From the NCBI GenBank assembly GCA_017471405.1, contig JAFUTK010000010.1, positions 1-54,641 on the forward strand: a stretch of 54,641 bases of DNA, written 5' to 3'. The notes under the pieces were generated by a model. It saw only the letters and a list, made by a program, of their open reading frames with translations, made no database searches and was not told the origin of the DNA. Made by a program: the position numbers and the translations under genes. Numbering within the stretch: the stretch's first letter is position 1; each line of letters opens with the position of its first letter. The stretch comes from Ruminococcus sp. Its GTDB lineage: Bacteria; Bacillota; Clostridia; Oscillospirales; Ruminococcaceae. Positions 42,015 to 50,280 of the stretch are shown piece by piece.

Positions 42015-43082
42015 TCAATTCCTTTCCTTAATTATTAATTCGGCGTAGAAGGTGCTCTGGCCGTCGGGGGAGGGTACGCGCTGGGACTTGATGTCGATAT
42101 CCCTCAGCTTGTCGAGCACAGCTCTTGCGTGCATATGTGTTACGTCCTGGACTATGGAGACATTTGAGTCCATACGCAGCTTTTCGAGAATGGGGGCTGT
42201 CTGGTCGGAGGATATGGGCAGCATAGCTGCAAGCCTGTCCTCCAGACGGTAGCGGTAGCTGAAATAGCTCTTGGCATCTCCCCTGAGGATAACGTCGTAG
42301 GTCTCGCCGTGGTACTCAAAGCCCTTGTTGGAGCAGAGAGCCTTGGCCTTATCCATCAGTGCGCGGAGCTCCGTTTCGTTTATCCACTCGGTATCGGGCT
42401 TGTCCTTATCGGGGACGATAAGCTCGGCGGAGCAAAGCTCATAGAGCAGCACTGCCAGCTGAACGGTATTCTGGGTGGCGAACTTCTCGGTCTCGTTATA
42501 GAGGTTCCAGTCGGTCTTGCCGGTCTTTGCCTTGAACTGGTCCAGCACCTTAAGGTGCTTTTCATAGAGGTCCCTTACGTTCTCGACGCAGGCGGCGAAC
42601 TGCTCGGCGATATTCTGGAGCCTGTCGTAATACTTGAACTGGGAATAGATCTTCTCCTGAGCCTGCTCCATTTCCTCCCAGGCCTTGTCGGCGTCCTCGG
42701 AGATGGTGAGGGCTGCTTTGTTTTCCAGCAGGTAGCTGCCCTCGTCGTTGCGGCGGCTGCTTAAAAACCACTGGGGGTCCTCGGCGGCCTTGAGAAGCGT
42801 TTCCTCATCGAAGCCCTGGAGCTTAACGTTTGAGAAGCTGATATAATCCAGCTTTGGACAGTTGCTGATGGCTCTTGCTCTCTCGACGATGCCGGAGAGG
42901 GATGACAGCGCTTTGATTTTTTTCATTTCGAGGTCGTTGATAGCATCAGAGCAGTCGTTCTCCTTGATGCGCAGCTTTTCGAGGTTGCCGTTATGCCTCT
43001 TGACGGCCTCCTTTACCGAGCCCTTTTTGTTCTTGCCCCCTCTGATGGAAGCTAATCCGCCGATAAGAAAAGGTAATGGCAT
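42015..43082 (-). CDS. Hypothetical protein with coiled coil
   Basis: A 355-residue soluble protein; AGGAGGG precedes the ATG. The first 170 or so residues are strongly helical with coiled-coil tendency (NGNLEKLRIKENDCSDAIND; KAWEEMEQAQEKIYSQFKYY). The last about 85 residues (from YDVILRGDAKSYF to LDKLRDIDIKSQRV) have the alternating beta and alpha pattern seen in the ribosomal L7/L12 C-terminal-like fold, which is only a shape impression. I do not recognise the family. It is the first gene of a small operon with the TerB-like and lipoprotein genes. Confidence 0.6.
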   Translation of the reverse strand: MPLPFLIGGLASIRGGKNKKGSVKEAVKRHNGNLEKLRIKENDCSDAINDLEMKKIKALSSLSGIVERARAISNCPKLDYISFSNVKLQGFDEETLLKAAEDPQWFLSSRRNDEGSYLLENKAALTISEDADKAWEEMEQAQEKIYSQFKYYDRLQNIAEQFAACVENVRDLYEKHLKVLDQFKAKTGKTDWNLYNETEKFATQNTVQLAVLLYELCSAELIVPDKDKPDTEWINETELRALMDKAKALCSNKGFEYHGETYDVILRGDAKSYFSYRYRLEDRLAAMLPISSDQTAPILEKLRMDSNVSIVQDVTHMHARAVLDKLRDIDIKSQRVPSPDGQSTFYAELIIKERN

Positions 43083-43131
43083 TTTTATCCCTCCTAAATT
43101 ATTTAATTCGGAATTTAAAGAGCACAGCTCT

Positions 43132-43614
43132 TTATCTTACTTCGATATAATACGGGCAGATGTTCTCATAGTGCCCGTCCTTCATGCGGAAGCCCTTGGG
43201 GATAGTCCCCAGCTGCTTAAAGCCGAGACGCTCGTAGAGGTGTCTGGCGTGAATGTTCGATTCCACCACTGCGTTGAACTGAAGCACCCCGAAGCCTATC
43301 TCTCCGGCGGTCTTGATGCAGTGGCTCACAAGCTGCTCGCCGATGTGCCTTCCGCGCTGTTTGGAGTCTACGGCATAGCTGGCGTTGCAGATATGTCCGC
43401 ATCTGCCCACGTTATTGGGGTGGAGGATATAAAGTCCCACGACCTGCCCCTCCTCCTCGGCGACGCCGCAGAAGCTCTGTGAAGCAAAGAATTCTTTGCC
43501 TGACTGGGCGGTGAGGGTCTCCTCCTGAGGAAAGGCGATGCCCTCCTCGACCACCTCGTTCCATATCTCGATCATGCGAGGGAGGTCCTTATTCTCATAT
43601 TTTCTGACTGTCAT
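43132..43614 (-). CDS. GNAT-family N-acetyltransferase
   Basis: A 160-residue GNAT enzyme that transfers acetyl from acetyl-CoA to an unknown amine. The N-terminal RKYENKDLPRMIEIWNEVVE is typical. The acetyl-CoA loop reads DSKQRGRHIGEQLV (the R/Q-x-x-G-x-G/A pattern), and the late NIHARHLYERLGFKQLGTIP matches motif B. AAGGAG lies eight bases before ATG. It is intact, unlike the broken GNAT at 25974. Confidence 0.9.
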   Translation of the reverse strand: MTVRKYENKDLPRMIEIWNEVVEEGIAFPQEETLTAQSGKEFFASQSFCGVAEEEGQVVGLYILHPNNVGRCGHICNASYAVDSKQRGRHIGEQLVSHCIKTAGEIGFGVLQFNAVVESNIHARHLYERLGFKQLGTIPKGFRMKDGHYENICPYYIEVR

Positions 43615-43627
43615 TATAATGTCTCCT

Positions 43628-44611
43628 TTATGCCTTCAAGGGCAGCTTGCGCTTGCTCTCAGAAATAAGTATGAGGTCGAAGTTGGTGCGGTCGTAGTCT
43701 GTGAACTCTCCGCCGGTATATTTTTCCGGCTCGAACTTGGAGCTTGCCGCCAGCTTTGTGCGTCTGGGGGAGTGGAGGATTATGAATTTGAAGCTTTCCT
43801 CCTTGGGGCAGCGCTGGAACATATTCATTATCCTAAAGCGCAGCCGGAGGTAATCCTCCTTGGAAACTGCCGATGTGAGCTTTGAGAAATACTCCTGCTC
43901 CCGCTCTGTAAAGGGAATGAGCATTGTGAGGGCGGCGCGGCGCTCCTCGGCAGCGCGCTTGTCGGCCTCTATCTTATCTAGGCGCTGCTGTTTGAGCTGC
44001 AAAAAGCCCTCGCACTGGTAGATATCGGTGGTGCTGACGGCTCTCATAACCGTATGGAGCGCCAGAGCATCGGTGAGGGCGTTATGGAAGGTGCCTGTGG
44101 CGGGGACGAACCCGAAGGCGGAGGCCAGGTCCTTGATATTGATGGCCTGGGGGAGCTTCATACGTCTGATGGTCTCGCTCTGGATATCCCTTACCAGCTT
44201 GAGCACTGCACTGATATTTGAGGAGCTCCTACCGGCGCGGGCGTGCTGCTTTATATCGGAGGTGAGGCCGGGGCGGTCGAAGTTGCCCCAGACGCCTATC
44301 TCGGTAATGCCGAAGGAGCGCAGCAGAGCCGCAGCCTCCCGCATTACGTCGTTTGAGTCGGGGGAGGCGTCTATCTCCTCCTGAGTGAGCTTTGTAAGCT
44401 TGCGGCACTGCTTGGTGAGCTTTCGTCTGACACAAGGCCGGACAGTGCGGTAAAATGTAGCGAGGATATTGTACTCATCGTCGCAGATGACAAGTCCCAC
44501 CGAGAGCAGCTCGCTCATAGCGCGGTCGTCATAAAATCCACAGGTGAATTCAAAATCCGCATAGCAATAATTTTCATTTCCCAAAATATCCAAGTCCGCA
44601 CCGCCAATCAT
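43628..44611 (-). CDS. DnaQ-like 3'-5' exonuclease domain protein
   Basis: A 327-residue protein. The DEDD exonuclease motifs are readable: Exo I DFEFTCG (DxE) near residues 19-25, Exo II IGVWGNFDRPGL near 107, and Exo III HNALTDALAL (HxAxxD) near 178. The C-terminal 120 residues form a separate basic helical region of unknown function (QQRLDKIEADKRAAEERRAA). It could degrade DNA or RNA; the substrate is not evident. The ribosome site is weak, and the gene is followed 13 bases later by the GNAT gene. Confidence 0.78.
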   Translation of the reverse strand: MIGGADLDILGNENYCYADFEFTCGFYDDRAMSELLSVGLVICDDEYNILATFYRTVRPCVRRKLTKQCRKLTKLTQEEIDASPDSNDVMREAAALLRSFGITEIGVWGNFDRPGLTSDIKQHARAGRSSSNISAVLKLVRDIQSETIRRMKLPQAINIKDLASAFGFVPATGTFHNALTDALALHTVMRAVSTTDIYQCEGFLQLKQQRLDKIEADKRAAEERRAALTMLIPFTEREQEYFSKLTSAVSKEDYLRLRFRIMNMFQRCPKEESFKFIILHSPRRTKLAASSKFEPEKYTGGEFTDYDRTNFDLILISESKRKLPLKA

Positions 44612-44668
44612 AAAAACACTACTTTAACTATACCACAAATCCCTCAAATAATCAACCCTTTTTTTAAT

Positions 44669-44780
44669 GTCACGCTGCGCTCCCGTTGGTCGCTGTCACT
44701 CCTGCGGGAAGGTCGCCCCTGTTCCGCGACCGAAGTCTGCCCGCGCTGCGGCCGTAGGTACTCGCATTCCACAGGGTGAG
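44669..44780 (-). repeat. Dispersed repeat family C, inverted copy 2
   Basis: Reads on the minus strand CTCACCCTGTGGAATGCGAG to GGAGCGCAGCGTGAC. It fills about a third of the 323-base gap between the exonuclease and carboxypeptidase genes. The rest of the gap (44781-44894) holds no clear gene. Confidence 0.85.
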
Positions 44781-44894
44781 ATTCGCGGGCTCATTATCAA
44801 GTCTTGCCTCGTAGGGAGGGACTTACCCCCTCGCTGCGTTCTCTGCGCGCATTTGGTAGTTGCAGCGCTTTGAGGTCGTGTTTCTCCTCTCAGT

Positions 44895-44923
44895 AAAAAA
44901 GCCCCGCCTGTGCGGAGCTTTTT
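44895..44923 (-). terminator. Terminator after the D,D-carboxypeptidase operon
   Basis: On the minus strand AAAAGCTCCGC ACAG GCGGGGCTTTTTT forms a seven-pair GC-rich stem (one U-G wobble) followed by T6. It lies 12 bases past the stop. Confidence 0.85.
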
Positions 44924-44934
44924 GTCTGTAAGTA

Positions 44935-46002
44935 TCAGTTGAGGTAATTCTCATAGAGAGCGATGTTGTCCTCAATGGACCTCGAATCGCTGGTGGACTT
45001 GGCGGTGATGCAGATGTAGTTCTTGTCGTTCTTATCAAGGATAGTTTCGAGGCAGTAGCCGGCTTCATCGGTAAATCCGGTCTTTCCTCCGATGACATCG
45101 GCATCTCCCTTGCCGTCGCCGTCACAGTCTACCCAGTAGCCTATCATTCTGCTCTGGACGAGGCTGTAAAGGGTAAGGCCGTCGGGGTGGATATCGTTCT
45201 TTGCGGTGGTGAACTGGTCAGCGGTGAGAACGTCGCGGCAGAGCTTGTTCTTCATCGCATAGGAGAGGATAGTTGCCATATCCTTGCAGGTGGAGTAGTG
45301 ATCGTCATCGTGGAGGCCGCTGGAGTTCATAAAGTGGGTATTCTCCAGATGCAGCTCCTCAGCCTTCTTGTTCATCAGCTCGACAAAGGCTTCCTCGGAG
45401 CCTGCCACCAGCTTGGCGATGCCTAAGGTGCCGTCGGCGCCGCTGGGCAGGATCGCGGCATAGAGCAGGTCGGTGAAGGAGACGCTTTCGTCAGGCTCGA
45501 AGCCTGCGCGGGAGGCGTTCTCGTCCATAAGTGCGCTGATATCGTCGAGGGTGAACTTGTATTCCACTGCCCTGTCCTCGATGTTCTCGACAGCAACGAC
45601 GAGAGACATTACCTTTGTCAGCGAGGCGGGGAAGATGGGCTTATCGTAGTTCATTCCGGCGACTATCTCGTTTTTGTCAAGGTCAACGAGGATGCCATAC
45701 TTGGTAGAGAGGTTGTCCTCCTTGAAATCTATCTCCTTATAATCCTCGGCGGGCTCGGGAGCGGGGAATACATATTCCGGCTCGGGCTCGGGCTCCGGCT
45801 CGGAGGAGTCGTCCTCGCTGCTTTCGTCCTCAGCGCTGCTGGAGGAGTCGATGGGAGGAACGTAAGGAACGTCGCCTGCCTCCCTTATCTGTCCTCTTCC
45901 GGTAACGACCATTATAGCCGTTCCTGCGGCGATAAGGATTATCATTATCAGGACTGCGACAAGTGCTGCACCGCCTTTTTTCAGTAGTGCTGTTCTTTTC
46001 AT
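44935..46002 (-). CDS. D-alanyl-D-alanine carboxypeptidase (penicillin-binding type)
   Basis: A 355-residue peptidase that trims the terminal D-Ala of peptidoglycan pentapeptides. A single N-terminal membrane helix and an acidic Ser/Glu/Pro spacer (about 50-90) lead to the S11 domain: SxxK in PASLTKVMS, the second motif SGAD (family usually SGN) and KTG in GGKTGFTDEAGYC. ATG at 46002 has AAGGAG eight bases upstream; ATG at 46008 would be only two bases from it. It is followed by a terminator. Confidence 0.9.
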   Translation of the reverse strand: MKRTALLKKGGAALVAVLIMIILIAAGTAIMVVTGRGQIREAGDVPYVPPIDSSSSAEDESSEDDSSEPEPEPEPEYVFPAPEPAEDYKEIDFKEDNLSTKYGILVDLDKNEIVAGMNYDKPIFPASLTKVMSLVVAVENIEDRAVEYKFTLDDISALMDENASRAGFEPDESVSFTDLLYAAILPSGADGTLGIAKLVAGSEEAFVELMNKKAEELHLENTHFMNSSGLHDDDHYSTCKDMATILSYAMKNKLCRDVLTADQFTTAKNDIHPDGLTLYSLVQSRMIGYWVDCDGDGKGDADVIGGKTGFTDEAGYCLETILDKNDKNYICITAKSTSDSRSIEDNIALYENYLN

Positions 46003-46039
46003 TTTCATATCTCCTTTATGTTAGCTTCGGTGTTATCTG

Positions 46040-46453
46040 TCAGTCCTCCGCCTCGTTTATAGCGGAATGGCAGTACTGAAGGATATCGCTTCGGGTGACT
46101 ATGCCGATAAAGACCTTTCTGTCGTCGATGACCGGCACGAAGTTCTGGTTCATTGCCCTAAGCACCAGCGCCTCCACCGTTTCGGTGACGGACACCGCCT
46201 CTGAGCGTACTCTTCTGGGGATATCCGAGATGGCGTAGTGCTCTAAATCTCTCACATCGAAGATGTTGTTATCCAGCATAAAATAGAGGAAGTCGCCCTC
46301 TGCCAGGGTCTTGACATACTCTCCGCTGCGGTTGATGACGGGAATGGCGGTAAATCCGTGGGCGCGCATTTTCTCTATAGCCTGCCTTACTGTGCAGTCG
46401 TCGTAGACATAGTCGATGACTGCCTTGGGCTTTAATAGCTTGATGATATTCAT
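46040..46453 (-). CDS. CBS-domain pair protein
   Basis: A 137-residue protein made of two CBS motifs (TVRQAIEKMRAHGFTAIPVI, and VTETVEALVLRAMNQNFVPV followed by GIVTRSDIL), a fold that binds adenosine nucleotides and senses energy state. A GAGGA site precedes the ATG. It lies 12 bases after a lipoprotein gene and 37 bases before the carboxypeptidase gene, so it belongs to the same minus-strand run. No partner enzyme is evident. Confidence 0.88.
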   Translation of the reverse strand: MNIIKLLKPKAVIDYVYDDCTVRQAIEKMRAHGFTAIPVINRSGEYVKTLAEGDFLYFMLDNNIFDVRDLEHYAISDIPRRVRSEAVSVTETVEALVLRAMNQNFVPVIDDRKVFIGIVTRSDILQYCHSAINEAED

Positions 46454-46465
46454 TTTTATCTATCC

Positions 46466-47488
46466 TCATTCCGCAGAGGTGTCTGCGGTGTCACTTTCAT
46501 TTTCACTGTTATCGGGGACGCTCTCGGTGCTGTCATCGGAATTGCTTTCGGTGCTTTCGTCCGGAGCTTCATTGCTTTCGGGCTCAGGCTCGGAGGAGCT
46601 TTCCTCAAATGGGGTCTGGGAGGAGGTATCGTCGGCTGCTTCGTGGGGCTTTCCGTAGGTATATATCAGCCTGAAAAGGGTCTCGTAGTCGATGGTCTTA
46701 AGCTCTGAAGAGGAGATGCCCATATTAAAGAGCTCGTCAGTGGTGATGCCCCAGCTGGCGCACACTCCGCGGCAGAAGCCCAGCTTCTCGTCCTCACTCA
46801 AGGCGGAAAAGTCCACAAGGTCGTCGGTAAAATAGGCGTTGAACAGCGACTCGTCGGCGCCCTTTTCCAGCCTGTCCACCGTTCTGGTCTCTATGATATC
46901 GTCCTGACCCTCGACGGTATAGGTGGTGACGTATTTAACAAGATGCCCGTCGGTTTTGTCGAAATAGAAATCCATGACGGTGATATAGGTCTCACCGGTG
47001 TAGGTATACTGCTCGGTGTCATATTCCTCCGAGCTGCCGGAGCGGTTCTGAATGGGCTTTAAGTCCAGCCGGCGAATGGTGTCGATGATATTGAGCTCCG
47101 GCTCGGTCTCGGTCTGGCGGTACATTCCGCAGACGTAGTCAAAATCGTAGCTCTTGCCGCCGACGGTGACAAAGCCGTGGCTGCCCAGGTGCTCGGTTTG
47201 GAGCTGGTAGATATCACCGCCGCTGACGGCTCGTTTTATTTTCACAGTTCCCTCAAAGGCTGTGCTTGTGAGGGTGCACTCAAGGGTATAGCTGCCGCTG
47301 TCGTAGATATCGGCAACACGGCTGAGCTTTTCGCCCAGCGAGCCCTCGGAAACGGGGAGGGGCTGTGAGGAGGTCTGCTCTGTGACCGGCTTGCTGTCGC
47401 TTAACGATGAGCTGTCGGAGCCGGAGCAGCCGGCAAGGCTAAGGGCCATTAGTGCCGCCAATGCAGCACAGACTGTTCTTTTTTTCAC
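46466..47488 (-). CDS. Lipoprotein of unknown function
   Basis: A 340-residue predicted lipoprotein from a GTG start, with AAGGAG ten bases upstream. Signal peptide and lipobox: LSLAGC (Cys 21). After a Ser/Asp spacer, residues about 50-235 form a mixed beta domain reminiscent of lipoprotein sensor or LolA-like folds (DGHLVKYVTTYTVEGQDDII). A long acidic Ser/Glu/Asp tail of about 60 residues ends the protein. Family unknown. It has its own strong promoter with a palindrome at the start site. Confidence 0.7.
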   Translation of the reverse strand: MKKRTVCAALAALMALSLAGCSGSDSSSLSDSKPVTEQTSSQPLPVSEGSLGEKLSRVADIYDSGSYTLECTLTSTAFEGTVKIKRAVSGGDIYQLQTEHLGSHGFVTVGGKSYDFDYVCGMYRQTETEPELNIIDTIRRLDLKPIQNRSGSSEEYDTEQYTYTGETYITVMDFYFDKTDGHLVKYVTTYTVEGQDDIIETRTVDRLEKGADESLFNAYFTDDLVDFSALSEDEKLGFCRGVCASWGITTDELFNMGISSSELKTIDYETLFRLIYTYGKPHEAADDTSSQTPFEESSSEPEPESNEAPDESTESNSDDSTESVPDNSENESDTADTSAE

Positions 47489-47561
47489 TGACGGTCAGCT
47501 CCTTTACCCCTAATTGCTCCCCCAATTAAATTCTGAATTTTTCAGCTTATCATACCTCAAA

Positions 47562-47611
47562 ACGGTATTACCGTAAATTTCATTATACCACTGTTCAGGG
47601 GGGTGTGTCAA
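47562..47611 (-). promoter_or_regulatory. Lipoprotein promoter with palindrome at the start site
   Basis: On the minus strand TTGACA (47611-47606) and TATAAT (47587-47582) are spaced 18 bases. A perfect 13-base palindrome ACGGTATTACCGT (47562-47574) lies at the predicted transcription start and is a good operator candidate; I do not recognise the regulator. Confidence 0.75.
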
Positions 47612-47662
47612 GCATAATAATCTATAAATACAGAATATGGGGGGAGAAAATTTTAGTGTCTG

Positions 47663-48529
47663 TCACAATAGAAAAGAGCCTTTTGGGGCTGCAAGTGCCG
47701 CAATATCCGCCGGAAGAGGGGATATGACCGTATGGGTGACCCCGTCGGCGGGGGAGGTGAACACCAGGCGGGAGCAGTGCAGCGCCTGACGGTCTATATC
47801 CTCAGTGCTGCCGCCGTACATACTGTCCCCTGCCAAGGGGCAGGAGATAAATGAAAAATGCACCCTTATCTGGTGGGTGCGGCCTGTAACGGGGACTACG
47901 CTCAGGAGGGTATACCTCCCGTTTGAGGATATGACCTCATACTCTGTGAGGGCTTGCTTTCCGTCATCTCTGACGCAGCGGAGAATTACAGAGCCCTCGG
48001 CTCTTGCTATGGGTGCGGATATTATTCCCTTGTCCTTTTGGGGGCGTCCGCAGCAGACGGCGGTGTAGTGCTTCTCATATTTGCCTGAGAGGGCAGCGGC
48101 GGCATATCTGCTCTTGGCAGTAAGCACGCAGCCGGAGGTAAAGCGGTCGAGCCTGCTGACGGGGCGAAAGGTCTTGCCCGGATATGCGGCGGCAAAGAAG
48201 TTGCCCAAAGTGTCGCTTCGGTGGTCGTTGGAGGGGTGGACGGGCATACCTGCCGGCTTATCGAACACAATGACCTCGCTGTCCTCATACAGCACCGGCA
48301 CCAAAAGCTCCGGCGAGGGGGAGAGGGAGCTTTTATCCTCCTCCGGGACGGAGACGGTATCTCCCTGTCTGACCCTGTCTATCGTTCGTGCAGGGGAGCC
48401 GTTGACTGTTATGCCCTCTCCTATGCGCTTGGCGCGGGAAATGAGCCGGTGGGACAGCTCCCGGCGGCGGAATATCTCTTTGAGGGTCCTGCCGTCCTCC
48501 TCCGGGGTGACGGTGAAGCTAACGGACAT
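47663..48529 (-). CDS. RluA-family pseudouridine synthase
   Basis: A 288-residue enzyme converting uridine to pseudouridine in rRNA or tRNA. An S4 RNA-binding domain is at about 14-70 (LSHRLISRAKRIGEGITVNG). The catalytic Asp lies in the family motif SRLDRFTSGCVLTAKS (usual HRLDxxTSG), and GRTHQIRVHFSFISCPLAGD is the second conserved block. GGTGG lies seven bases before ATG. The start overlaps the end of the upstream membrane-protein gene. The target site cannot be told from sequence. Confidence 0.92.
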   Translation of the reverse strand: MSVSFTVTPEEDGRTLKEIFRRRELSHRLISRAKRIGEGITVNGSPARTIDRVRQGDTVSVPEEDKSSLSPSPELLVPVLYEDSEVIVFDKPAGMPVHPSNDHRSDTLGNFFAAAYPGKTFRPVSRLDRFTSGCVLTAKSRYAAAALSGKYEKHYTAVCCGRPQKDKGIISAPIARAEGSVILRCVRDDGKQALTEYEVISSNGRYTLLSVVPVTGRTHQIRVHFSFISCPLAGDSMYGGSTEDIDRQALHCSRLVFTSPADGVTHTVISPLPADIAALAAPKGSFLL

Positions 48530-49352
48530 ACTTGTTCCACCTCTTTATCATAGCGGGGTACTTATCCTGCCAGTAGGAGCCCATAACGTCCTCAGCGAAA
48601 ACCATGAATGACATTCTGAAATACGGCATAAGCATAAAGAGGGGATAGAAGGTGAGCAGCAGGGGGATATACTTAAAAAAGCTCAGCAGCAGGGAGAGGT
48701 ATCTTGTATGCTGGCCGTCCATAAGCCGCACAGAGAGGTCACAGGCGTCAAAGACGTTGGCGCGGGGGTTTAGGCACATAATATATTTAGTGAGGGAGAG
48801 TGAGATGGAATAATGGATAAGCACGCCTACCCACACCAGTGAAAAGCCGATGGAGAGCATAAAGATAAATAGGCTGGCGGTGGTGAGAGAGTCGCCGGCG
48901 CGATGAAAGCCCCAGTACCAGATGCCGTAGCAGCTTATCATCAGCGGGACGGCGGCAAAGAATTTCAGCATTATTATCAGCGCCGTCGCGGCAGCGGCCT
49001 TGGGTTGGACCTTTCTTGAATTATACTGCAAGAATCTTCTGGTCTCGATGAAGTTGCGGTTTTGGAAGAGGTCGAGGTAAAGTCTGCGGAGGATATAGTT
49101 TTCCGGTGAGAAGATGAACAGCAGGATAATGACGTGGACGACGGTGAGGAACCTGCCGGTATCGGAGCCCAAAAAGAAGGCCGGTGTAAAGCCGTACTCG
49201 ATGCCGAAGTCCTTGAACAGGAGGAAAATCAGCACATCTGCGCAGAGAAATGCTGAGACAAAGGCGACCTTAAAGACGGTCAGGGCGATGCAGGTGCCCC
49301 ACTTGCCGCCCAGGTGCTCCATAGCTTTTTGCTTTATCTGCTTGTTGGTCAC
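48519..49352 (-). CDS. Membrane protein, possibly DUF975-like
   Basis: A 277-residue polytopic protein with about six hydrophobic segments. It starts at GTG eight bases after AAGGAGG. The segment LTKYIMCLNPRANVFDACDL followed by SVRLMDGQHTRYLSLLLSFF resembles the DUF975 pattern (conserved LSxRLMxGHKxRxFxLxLSF). It may be a general membrane protein of Firmicutes with unknown function. It overlaps the pseudouridine synthase gene by 11 bases. Confidence 0.65.
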   Translation of the reverse strand: MTNKQIKQKAMEHLGGKWGTCIALTVFKVAFVSAFLCADVLIFLLFKDFGIEYGFTPAFFLGSDTGRFLTVVHVIILLFIFSPENYILRRLYLDLFQNRNFIETRRFLQYNSRKVQPKAAAATALIIMLKFFAAVPLMISCYGIWYWGFHRAGDSLTTASLFIFMLSIGFSLVWVGVLIHYSISLSLTKYIMCLNPRANVFDACDLSVRLMDGQHTRYLSLLLSFFKYIPLLLTFYPLFMLMPYFRMSFMVFAEDVMGSYWQDKYPAMIKRWNKYVR

Positions 49353-49391
49353 TGAGGGTTCCTCCTTTCGTTAAGAATATGTGTTTCGCGT

Positions 49392-50033
49392 TTAGTCCTC
49401 GTCCTCCGGGGTTTCTTCTCTGGTGTAGGGGAACCTGCCCAGCAGCTCGAATGCGCCGGAGCGCTGCCACATAGCGGCAGTTACCATTATCTCAAAGCCC
49501 TCACCGAAATCACATCGGTAATCGTTGGGCGTGAGCTTGGGCATACCGAAGCAGGAGAGCATATCCATGATGATGCCGCTGTGAGTGATGACTGCCGCAG
49601 AGGTAAAGCCCTCGTACATCATATCCGAAATGATGATGTTCAGCGCCTCATAGCAGCGGTTGACTACATCTCTTGCGGACTCACCATTGGGCGGAGGGTT
49701 GTCAAGCCCGCCCTCCAGCCATTTCTTATAGGCGGGGTCCCCTGCCAGCTGCTCGGGCTTTTTGTTCTCAAAGTCGCCGAAATTCATCTCCGCCAGCAGC
49801 CCCAGCTCGGCGGTGTAGGCGCCGTTGTGGAGGATATCCGCGGTTTGGGTGCAGCGCTTAAGCGGGGAGGTGTAGACCTTCTGCACCGGGGGATAGACAA
49901 GACGCTCCCGCTTGTCGTAGAGCTCCTTTATTCCCTCGGCAGAGAGGGGGATATCGGTAAGGCCGATGTATCTTCCGTCAGTATTGGCCTCGGTCATGCC
50001 GTGGCGGATAAGCTGTATTTTATAGCCCTTCAT
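49392..50033 (-). CDS. Histidine phosphatase family protein
   Basis: A 213-residue enzyme of the phosphoglycerate mutase-like superfamily. The catalytic RHG motif is LIRHGMTEANTDGRYIG near residues 8-24, and TSPLKRCTQTA and VITHSGIIMDML give the other active-site Arg and His. Start chosen at ATG 50033, with AAGGAG nine bases upstream; the longer frame to 50234 lies in AT-rich intergenic sequence. It could be a cobalamin or general phosphatase; no pathway neighbour is present. Confidence 0.88.
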   Translation of the reverse strand: MKGYKIQLIRHGMTEANTDGRYIGLTDIPLSAEGIKELYDKRERLVYPPVQKVYTSPLKRCTQTADILHNGAYTAELGLLAEMNFGDFENKKPEQLAGDPAYKKWLEGGLDNPPPNGESARDVVNRCYEALNIIISDMMYEGFTSAAVITHSGIIMDMLSCFGMPKLTPNDYRCDFGEGFEIMVTAAMWQRSGAFELLGRFPYTREETPEDED

Positions 50034-50117
50034 AGAGTTATTCTCCTTCTTGCGGACAGTTTGTAAAGCGGTCAGGGGCAGGGACCTCTGAATGTAATAA
50101 AATGTATATTTTGATAC

Positions 50118-50146
50118 TTTACAAAGCTGTTTTTTTGTGGTATAAT
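50118..50146 (+). promoter_or_regulatory. rnf operon promoter
   Basis: TTTACA (50118-50123) and TATAAT (50141-50146) with exactly 17 bases between them; transcription should start near 50153, about 128 bases before rnfC. Confidence 0.8.
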
Positions 50147-50208
50147 AATTGATACTGATGTAATATTGAAAAATGTTGAATATCGAGCTCGGAAAGCCCG
50201 ATATCATT

Positions 50209-50249
50209 ATATCACATCGCGGAAATATTTGCAAGTGCAGATGTGATAT
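50209..50249 (+). promoter_or_regulatory. Inverted repeat in the rnf leader
   Basis: A perfect inverted repeat ATATCACATC (50209-50218) and GATGTGATAT (50240-50249) lies in the predicted leader, about 30 bases before rnfC. It could be an operator or an RNA stem. It is not a classic Rex site (TTGTGAA-type), so the regulator is unknown. Confidence 0.5.
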
Positions 50250-50280
50250 CTGTTAAGCTGTTTAAGGAGCTAATGCTTTA

